DNA from: Candidatus Bathyarchaeota archaeon
GTDB lineage: Archaea; Thermoproteota; Bathyarchaeia; Bathyarchaeales; Bathycorpusculaceae
DNA length: 5,853 nt
Assembly (NCBI GenBank): GCA_030672945.1
Contig: DAOVFL010000063.1
Coordinates: forward strand, 1-5,853
Reading direction: 5' to 3'
Shown: in pieces, positions 1 to 4,227 of the stretch
How positions within the stretch are numbered: position 1 is the stretch's first letter
How the letters are laid out: the number at the start of each line of letters is the position of its first letter
Position numbers and translations under genes: made by a program
The notes under the pieces: model-generated
Databases searched by the model: none
What the model saw: the letters and a program-made list of their open reading frames with translations, nothing else
What the model was told of the DNA's origin: nothing

Positions 1-333
1 GACCCAAATGAACTCTACGACTACGCCACCAAAGGAGCGGGGACACTCCTCGCCAAACCCATCCTACCTTTCAGCAAAGTAACACTTCGCAACGGAATAG
101 AAGTAGTGAGATTTGAACGCAGACCAACACTTGACATCTACGTAAGTGCTGGTCACCACGTATTCAAAAAAGCGGTAGTTGAAAGATACTTCCCAGAAAA
201 AGGCGACTTCGAACTCACCACGATGCAAAGATTAGCAGACCAAAAAATACTCCGCGGATACACCTACCATGGAATGTGGTTTACAATAAACACCATGAAA
301 GACCTCCTAGAAGCCAGAACACACTTCAAATGA
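1..333 (+). CDS. Sugar-1-phosphate nucleotidyltransferase, C-terminal part (5' end outside window)
   Basis: The frame is open from the first base to the TGA at 331-333, giving the last 110 residues; a GTG at 106 is internal and not the real start. Enzymes of this family join a sugar 1-phosphate to an NTP to make an NDP-sugar in the cytoplasm. What is visible is the end of the catalytic domain: a segment reading YVSAGHHVFKKAVVERYF (about residues 44-61 of the fragment), then GDFE, and the closing GYTYHGMWFTINTMKDLLEA stretch, which matches the usual end of these domains (sugar-contacting Phe/Glu region, then W-x-T-I-N-T and a final helix). The N-terminal nucleotide-binding GGxGTRL signature lies upstream of the window, so the sugar and base specificity cannot be judged. 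No left-handed beta-helix acyltransferase repeat follows, so this is the short, single-domain form. It could supply NDP-sugar to the GT2 gene nearby, which is an inference from proximity only. Confidence 0.85.
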   Translation, partial: DPNELYDYATKGAGTLLAKPILPFSKVTLRNGIEVVRFERRPTLDIYVSAGHHVFKKAVVERYFPEKGDFELTTMQRLADQKILRGYTYHGMWFTINTMKDLLEARTHFK

Positions 334-361
334 TTCTCTAACGCTGTGTGAGAGTAAGAAA

Positions 362-679
362 TTGATACATTGCGCAAAATGCGGAGCCGAGTTGCTTGAA
401 GACGCAAGATTCTGTCCCAATTGTGGAGCTGCGGTCAAGAAAGTTGTGAAAGAAGAATTCTCAATTTCAGCAGATAACTTGGTTAGCAAAATCAAAGAAC
501 TGATCCACGAAGGAAACATCACCAGAATCATAATAAAGGACGAAAAAGGCAAAACGCTCCTTGAAATACCAGCCACAGTTGGAGTAGTAGGAGCCATCGT
601 AGCCCCGTGGCTTGCAGCGTTGGGAACAATAGCCGCCTTAGCCACAAGATGCACCATAACGGTTGAAAGAAGGGAATAG
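362..679 (+). CDS. Zinc-ribbon protein with DUF4342 domain
   Basis: This encodes 105 residues from a TTG start. The start is chosen because it places the first zinc knuckle at residues 4-7 as in many zinc-ribbon proteins, and a GTGA at 348-351 can pair with the 16S 3' end. Residues 4-21 form a Cys-x2-Cys / Cys-x2-Cys ribbon (C4, C7, C18, C21). After a short charged linker, residues 33-103 match the DUF4342 pattern: a helix (DNLVSKIKELIHEGN), a beta hairpin (RIIIKDEKGKTLLEIP), a Gly/Ala/Val-rich apolar stretch of about 25 residues (71-95) and a final CTITVER strand. The apolar stretch could be a membrane-inserted helix or hairpin. The molecular function of DUF4342 is unknown; bacterial versions usually lack the ribbon. 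It lies 28 nt after the nucleotidyltransferase and may be cotranscribed with it. Its stop directly abuts that of the convergent peptidase gene. Confidence 0.8.
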   Translation: MIHCAKCGAELLEDARFCPNCGAAVKKVVKEEFSISADNLVSKIKELIHEGNITRIIIKDEKGKTLLEIPATVGVVGAIVAPWLAALGTIAALATRCTITVERRE

Positions 680-1645
680 TTAACTCGAGCCGCAGAGCTG
701 TTTCTTCTTCGCCAGTGCAACTGCGACAAATAAGAAAATTATGACCAAAGGCAATATTATGAGCCAAGGCAATGTTATGGCTGATGAAAATTCGGGTATT
801 ATTAGTTGACCTGAATATTGGTCATCCATCATTGGGTGTGGGTAAACATCATAGTTCTCTGGGTAAATGCCGATATCATGATATGATTGCAGGAATTCTG
901 GAACTGCAAAAACTGTTTCATTCATGTATTTCTGTACAAGAGGCGTCGAAAAGTTGAAGGCTTCCTCAACTGACACCACTCCATCGCTGTCAGAATCTGC
1001 GGATGAATTGCACAGTGTGCTGGTGAAGTAGTAGTTCCAAACGCTCCCTATTATCGGAAGCCCTTCCTCCTCAACACCGGCCCAACTCACCTCATTGGAT
1101 GAACAGCAAGCCAAGGAAATGTGAGGTGCCGCATCGTAGCGGATAGGTTCAATAAATTCTTCTGCCAAACAAGTGTCGATCATAAGAATCTTCTTTGATG
1201 TAACCAGTTTTTCCCACTCGCCGGGGAACCAATCGTTCCACCGAAGAACGTTACGCATCCACATTCCATGTGTAAATATGTAAAGCAACGCAACATCTTC
1301 AGAACGGGTATTATTGTTCAGCCATTCTAATGCCTCTTGAACTGTTGGAATTGTCAAATTGTCGTGTTTCACATACATGTGGTCACTATTCCAACCCAAA
1401 TTCACCAAAGCCTCTTGCATTCTCTGAGAATTGATGAAGTTAACTGGCAAATTGGTCCATCCTTCGGGAAAATTATTCATTTCTAAAAGGACAGCCCATC
1501 CGTTAACCGTCCGATCATCGAGTAATTCGTAAAGACTACTAATTTCATCGGATAACAAGTCGGTTGCTAGGACTTTTGAGATTGAAAAGTGTAGATTTAA
1601 CAACGATAGTGAAGTGACAAACAACAAAACAATCTTGGCCTTCAT
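680..1645 (-). CDS. Exported, membrane-anchored clan CD (C13/caspase-like) cysteine peptidase with EF-hand and PEF-CTERM-like tail
   Basis: This encodes 321 residues; the ATG is fixed by a GGAGG six bases upstream. Residues 1-27 are a signal peptide: K2/K4, apolar 5-23, and a V-L-A cleavage site at 25-27. The mature part shows the order of a legumain/caspase-fold peptidase: strand WAVLLEM (50-56), NLGWNSDHMYV (82-92), strand ALLYIF followed by catalytic-type H126-G127, then strand KKILMID followed by D157-T-C159. H126 and C159 are the likely catalytic dyad. A canonical 12-residue EF-hand loop lies at 217-228 (D217, D219, D221, G222, S225, E228). Residues 282-315 hold IIPEF, a membrane helix (about 290-311) and KKK, the layout of a PEF-CTERM archaeosortase signal or simple C-terminal anchor. 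Five N-x-S/T sequons (N96, N111, N213, N231, N242) suggest surface glycosylation. The protein should face outward. Substrate is unknown; a catalytically dead homologue is possible but both key residues are present. Confidence 0.8.
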   Translation of the reverse strand: MKAKIVLLFVTSLSLLNLHFSISKVLATDLLSDEISSLYELLDDRTVNGWAVLLEMNNFPEGWTNLPVNFINSQRMQEALVNLGWNSDHMYVKHDNLTIPTVQEALEWLNNNTRSEDVALLYIFTHGMWMRNVLRWNDWFPGEWEKLVTSKKILMIDTCLAEEFIEPIRYDAAPHISLACCSSNEVSWAGVEEEGLPIIGSVWNYYFTSTLCNSSADSDSDGVVSVEEAFNFSTPLVQKYMNETVFAVPEFLQSYHDIGIYPENYDVYPHPMMDDQYSGQLIIPEFSSAITLPWLIILPLVIIFLFVAVALAKKKQLCGSS

Positions 1646-1651
1646 TCTAAG

Positions 1652-1656
1652 CCTCC
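1652..1656 (-). promoter_or_regulatory. Strong Shine-Dalgarno of the peptidase gene
   Basis: On the minus strand this reads GGAGG, six bases before the ATG at 1645-1643. It is the strongest ribosome site in the window and fixes the start of the exported peptidase, so the signal peptide is real and complete. Confidence 0.85.
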
Positions 1657-1700
1657 ATTTCGATGTATCATAGGAAACACATTCAATACTTCAGATATTC

Positions 1701-1715
1701 TTTTTTTTATATTTT
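1701..1715 (-). promoter_or_regulatory. Candidate TATA region for the peptidase gene
   Basis: The minus strand reads AAAATATAAAAAAAA here. An archaeal TATA box at this position would start transcription near 1684, leaving a leader of about 38 nt that carries the GGAGG site. The call rests on base composition and spacing only; the AT-rich surroundings allow chance matches. Confidence 0.45.
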
Positions 1716-1716
1716 C

Positions 1717-1756
1717 TCAGATGATTTCCACAAATATTGAAAATAATCATTTCTGA
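1717..1756. repeat. Imperfect inverted repeat between the GT2 stop and the peptidase promoter
   Basis: TCAGATGATT (1717-1726) pairs with AATCA-TT-TCTGA (1745-1756): ten base pairs interrupted by a two-base bulge, around an 18-nt loop. It begins 14 nt after the GT2 stop in the direction of GT2 transcription, so it may end or stabilise that transcript; it also lies just upstream of the peptidase TATA candidate. No T-tract follows on the minus strand, so it is not a standard terminator. Confidence 0.35.
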
Positions 1757-1769
1757 AACACTGAAAATT

Positions 1770-2462
1770 CTACATTAGGTTGGGACGTAAATGCGCGCGC
1801 ATATTCCTGAGGAAAAAATACTCTAAAATATCTTTTATATAAGAGAAAAATGCCTTCTCTTCATTCTCAAGAAATTTCCGATGAGAAGTGAATGCCCGAA
1901 TGTTATCATCAAATACAACCTTACCTATTTTTCTAATCCTTAAAGAAACGTCGTGATCTTCTGATGTGAGCAACTTTTCGTCGAATCCTTCAATCTTCCA
2001 GAAAGCATTGGTCCTGAATGCACAAGAAGCGCCCCAGAACAGAGGATAATTGATTCTTACCAGGATTTTCTGAAGGGCATTTGTAAGGCTGTAAAGATAC
2101 GGTCTTTTTATTTTTTCAAGAGGAAACAGAGGACCTGTCACACAGGCAATACTCTGATCTTGGAAAGTCTCTACGATGCCTTTCAACCAAAATTTTGATG
2201 CAACTGTGTCCGCATCGATGAATGCCAACAAACTACCCGTTGCCATATTTGCTCCCAAGTTTCTTTGAATACTCGGGCTTTTTTCTAGGGAAATTACAAT
2301 TTTATCTGCATATTTCTCCGCGATCTTCACAGTAGCATCTGAACTTCCACCATCAACGACTATTATCTCAAAATCCTCACAGCCTTCCTGGTTTTTTAGT
2401 GAGATTAAACATCTTTCTAAATAATCTTCTTCATTCAATGTAGGGATGATCGTTGAAACCAA
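1770..2462 (-). CDS. Family 2 glycosyltransferase
   Basis: This encodes 230 residues of a GT-A fold enzyme that transfers sugar from an NDP-sugar donor. Motifs run in order: STIIPTLNEE at 3-12 (nucleotide-binding strand), EIIVVDGGSSDAT at 32-44, QRNLGANMATG at 66-76, the metal-binding F-I-D-A-D at 81-85 (D83/D85 as DxD), WGASCAFR at 143-150, and T-S-E-D-H-D at 166-171, where E168/D169 fit the catalytic ED pair. No clear transmembrane helix is present; the aromatic stretch FFSYIKDILEYFF (205-217) could bind the membrane surface, so it probably acts at the cytoplasmic face on a lipid-linked or membrane acceptor. The start is TTG at 2462-2460; an in-frame TGA six codons upstream and no other usual start in between force this choice, although no Shine-Dalgarno is evident. 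It is divergent from the UbiA gene. Sugar and acceptor cannot be predicted. Confidence 0.85.
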   Translation of the reverse strand: MVSTIIPTLNEEDYLERCLISLKNQEGCEDFEIIVVDGGSSDATVKIAEKYADKIVISLEKSPSIQRNLGANMATGSLLAFIDADTVASKFWLKGIVETFQDQSIACVTGPLFPLEKIKRPYLYSLTNALQKILVRINYPLFWGASCAFRTNAFWKIEGFDEKLLTSEDHDVSLRIRKIGKVVFDDNIRAFTSHRKFLENEEKAFFSYIKDILEYFFLRNMRAHLRPNLM

Positions 2463-2499
2463 AGGGTTCAGGACAGGTCACTCTCCAATAGTCTATTCT

Positions 2500-2524
2500 A
2501 GATGCATCTGCATAAAACATTTAA
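2500..2524. promoter_or_regulatory. Divergent GT2/UbiA promoter region with a 10-bp palindrome
   Basis: AGATGCATCT at 2500-2509 is a perfect palindrome, directly followed by CATAAAACATTTAA (2511-2524). Read rightward, the AT-rich element would start transcription near 2541, just before the UbiA start; read leftward, TTTTATGC (2519-2512) would start the GT2 transcript near 2490. The palindrome would then sit beside both promoters, as expected of an operator. TATA assignment is by spacing only. Confidence 0.4.
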
Positions 2525-2553
2525 CGTAAGTCTGGAAATATTTGAAAGGGACT

Positions 2554-3360
2554 ATGTTCATGCACATACGAGTTCTGGCAAGATTAACGAGAATAAGGAC
2601 GTACTTGCTCACACTATTTTCAATCATAGCTTTAATATTTCTGATCTCCCCGCAAAATCTTTTCTCTTCTAGAACGGTTATAGTTTTCTTTGCTAATCTC
2701 TTTATGACAGCCTTCGTGTACGCGTTTAATGATGTAGAAGATGCCGCTGATGACTACGACATCTTGGAAAAGAGAAAAAGAAACCCTATTGCCAACGGTG
2801 ATTTATCAAGAACACAAGGATACCTGATTAGTTTCTTACTTCTATCAATTGGGTTGTTTTTACTATTGATTATTAGTCCCTTAGTTTTTTTCTTTGGTTT
2901 AGTCCTAGCTTTTGTAGGATTTTTCTATTCATGGAGACCTGTGAGATTCAAATCTATGCACTTTATAGATCTAATTTCGCACGTAATTTGTTTGGGTGCC
3001 CTTCAATTTTTCATAACATACTTGACATTCCGATCTATTGACCTTTTCGTTGTCCCCTTCTTAATGATAATTTTACCCTTTTCATTAATGGTTGAAATCC
3101 TCTATGAGCTTAGAGACTTCAATGTCGACAGGAAAGCAAACATAACAAACACAATTCAAAGATTCGGAAGGTTTGACATAAAGAATTTATTGATTACTTC
3201 CGGGGTGATAACGATTATTGGATTTACTGTCATATTCTTTGCCATTCCATCAGAATACAAGATGGTCATCCTTTTTGGTTCGATATTTTTAGCTATTGTA
3301 ATTGTCTCAAAAGTGAACAGGTTTTTGAAGATGTATTGTTCGAAAACCTCCTTCAAATGA
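2554..3360 (+). CDS. UbiA-family membrane prenyltransferase
   Basis: This encodes 268 mostly apolar residues with about seven to nine membrane helices. UbiA enzymes transfer a prenyl group from a diphosphate to a lipid, quinone or other acceptor inside the membrane, using Mg2+ held by two Asp motifs. Both are visible: N59-D60-V-E62-D63-A-A-D66 and, in the second half, L-R-D188-F-N-V-D192. Between them are NPIANGDLS (77-85) and YSWRPVRFK (125-133), both typical of the family. The ATG at 2554 follows AAAGGG closely; the ATG at 2560 has better spacing (9 nt) and a TTG at 2542 is also in frame, so the start is uncertain by up to six codons. Archaeal members include digeranylgeranylglyceryl phosphate synthase, menaquinone, heme/chlorophyll-type and carotenoid enzymes; this sequence alone does not separate them. 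The GT2 neighbour and the nearby Tes-like gene favour a lipid or lipid-carrier role, which is an inference. Confidence 0.85.
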   Translation: MFMHIRVLARLTRIRTYLLTLFSIIALIFLISPQNLFSSRTVIVFFANLFMTAFVYAFNDVEDAADDYDILEKRKRNPIANGDLSRTQGYLISFLLLSIGLFLLLIISPLVFFFGLVLAFVGFFYSWRPVRFKSMHFIDLISHVICLGALQFFITYLTFRSIDLFVVPFLMIILPFSLMVEILYELRDFNVDRKANITNTIQRFGRFDIKNLLITSGVITIIGFTVIFFAIPSEYKMVILFGSIFLAIVIVSKVNRFLKMYCSKTSFK

Positions 3361-3374
3361 AGGTTAACTTGACA

Positions 3375-3391
3375 CGCATAAGTCTTATGCG
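3375..3391. repeat. Perfect 8-bp inverted repeat between convergent UbiA and TrmB genes
   Basis: CGCATAAG-T-CTTATGCG is perfectly symmetric with a single central base. It lies 15 nt after the UbiA stop and overlaps the last two codons and stop of the TrmB-like gene. In RNA a one-base loop is too tight, so the inner pairs would open into a loop of three or more bases with about seven pairs left. No T-tract follows on either strand. It may be a bidirectional 3' structure or a protein-binding site. Confidence 0.45.
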
Positions 3392-4128
3392 CGTGCTCTT
3401 GCTGTTTCCCAAAGATATTGAAAATAGTCTCTTGCAAACTTGACCAGTCCCATGTGATTTGACCATATGACAAGCGTTGCCTCGTCCTCACCAAGAAAAA
3501 GCAAAGCCTCTCTACCATCTGCAATGACGCCTCCACCAAACATACTATCTCGAACTCTAACTTTCTCAATCCCAGCCAGCTTCTCCGCACCCCAATCTTT
3601 CGTAACCATAACTTGGACGTTAACTCCACTGTCACATAAGCGACTCAACAATGGAACACCTGCATCCATAAATCCCTTCGCAAACAATGGAGCCGCAACC
3701 ATTAATTCCTTCTTGGTCTCTTCCAACATCTCCCGCAGCTTCGCCAAAATGCTGAACTCCCCTCGTAAAATCCAAATGTCAGGCTTCTCACGTAGCTCTC
3801 TACGTCTATACAAAGGTTGCAGCTCGTTCACTACTGCATGTTTCCATTCACCCACCATATCCTCCAACCTTAGCCTAGCCGCTTCTAAAGCCTCAGAAGG
3901 AGACTTGGGATAATAGCGACGAGGCCTCCCACCCTCAGCTCTAACCCAACCTTTCTTTACCAAACTGTTCAGGGTCTCATAAATCTTGGAATAAGGAACC
4001 CCTCCTTGCCCACTAACTTTGCTTGCGGTCATGACGCCTTTTTCAAGTAACGCCAGATACGCACGAGTTTCATAGCTAGTCAATCCGATTTCACGTAAAA
4101 CCTTCCTCGCTTCCTCGCTGACAATCAC
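3385..4128 (-). CDS. TrmB-family transcriptional regulator
   Basis: This encodes 247 residues from the GTG at 4128-4126, chosen because AAGGG lies seven bases upstream and the N-terminus then resembles other TrmB proteins; a GTG six codons earlier (4146) is the alternative. Residues 9-74 form a winged helix-turn-helix: LREIGLTSYETRAYLALLEK, a recognition region VPYSKIYETLNSLVKKGWV (44-62), and a wing GGRPRRYYP (66-74). A charged helix (about 78-112) probably pairs dimer subunits. Residues 116-247 are the TrmB effector domain of the phospholipase D-like fold, with WILRGEFSILAKLREML and the late IWSNHMGLVKFARDYFQYLW. The full sugar-binding extension of Thermococcus TrmB (about 340 residues) is absent, so the ligand is unknown. 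It is divergent from the Tes-like gene and shares its promoter region, so it is a natural candidate to control that gene and itself. Confidence 0.85.
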   Translation of the reverse strand: MIVSEEARKVLREIGLTSYETRAYLALLEKGVMTASKVSGQGGVPYSKIYETLNSLVKKGWVRAEGGRPRRYYPKSPSEALEAARLRLEDMVGEWKHAVVNELQPLYRRRELREKPDIWILRGEFSILAKLREMLEETKKELMVAAPLFAKGFMDAGVPLLSRLCDSGVNVQVMVTKDWGAEKLAGIEKVRVRDSMFGGGVIADGREALLFLGEDEATLVIWSNHMGLVKFARDYFQYLWETARARA

Positions 4129-4169
4129 ACTCAAACCCTTTTTCACCTTCTGAAACGTTTGGAAACCTT

Positions 4170-4177
4170 CTTATACT
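4170..4177. promoter_or_regulatory. TATA-like element readable in both directions (TrmB/tes promoter)
   Basis: The plus strand reads CTTATACT and the minus strand AGTATAAG. Rightward, it predicts a tes start near 4199, 29 nt before the tes ATG, with the GGTG ribosome site in the leader. Leftward, it predicts a TrmB start near 4148, about 20 nt before the GTG at 4128. Both spacings are normal for archaea, so one element or two overlapping ones could serve both genes. Confidence 0.55.
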
Positions 4178-4194
4178 CTATCTGCAATTCTGAC

Positions 4195-4207
4195 GTAAAT
4201 AATTTAC
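4195..4207. promoter_or_regulatory. Candidate operator at the tes transcript start
   Basis: GTAAAT-A-ATTTAC is a perfect inverted repeat with six-base arms and one central base. It covers the transcript start predicted from the TATA-like element at 4170-4177, a classic place for a repressor. The divergent TrmB-like protein is the obvious candidate to bind it, although the sequence does not match the well-known Thermococcales TrmB-like recognition sequence (TATCAC-N5-GTGATA). Confidence 0.45.
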
Positions 4208-4217
4208 AACTCTCAGT

Positions 4218-4221
4218 GGTG
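4218..4221 (+). promoter_or_regulatory. Shine-Dalgarno that decides the tes start
   Basis: GGTG lies six bases before the ATG at 4228. The S25e gene has the same GGTG with the same six-base spacing at 5761-5764. This, and the TATA position, show that the tes protein starts at 4228 and not at in-frame codons further upstream. Confidence 0.75.
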
Positions 4222-4227
4222 TCAAAC

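Noticed and set aside
106..333. A complete small 75-residue gene starting at GTG 106
   Set aside because: The same frame is open to the window's left edge and the upstream residues continue the nucleotidyltransferase fold, so this is the end of a larger gene.
336..354. Small hairpin CTCTAAC / GTGAGAG before the zinc-ribbon start
   Set aside because: Only six pairs with an A-G mismatch and a five-base loop; too weak to call a riboswitch or terminator, although it would overlap the GTGA ribosome site.
307..729. A 140-codon minus-strand frame opposite the zinc-ribbon gene
   Set aside because: The plus-strand frame has the paired CxxC motifs and DUF4342 pattern; the reverse product is low-complexity Ser/Ala-rich and also overlaps the peptidase 3' end.
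680..1645. Link between the caspase-like protein and a CRISPR or abortive-infection system
   Set aside because: The protein has a signal peptide and surface anchor, and no CRISPR repeat, effector or nucleotide-sensing gene lies nearby.
3156..3635. A 159-codon minus-strand frame across the UbiA 3' end and the TrmB 3' half
   Set aside because: It overlaps two genes with clear families, crosses the convergent boundary, and shows no domain or promoter of its own.
4153..4160. AAACGTTT palindrome just upstream of the TrmB start
   Set aside because: Eight bases of symmetry occur often by chance in AT-rich DNA, and it does not extend beyond its core.
4159..4227. N-terminal extension of the tes protein by 23 codons
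   Set aside because: The extension would begin upstream of the TATA-like element and the inverted repeat at the promoter, while GGTG with ideal spacing marks the ATG at 4228.
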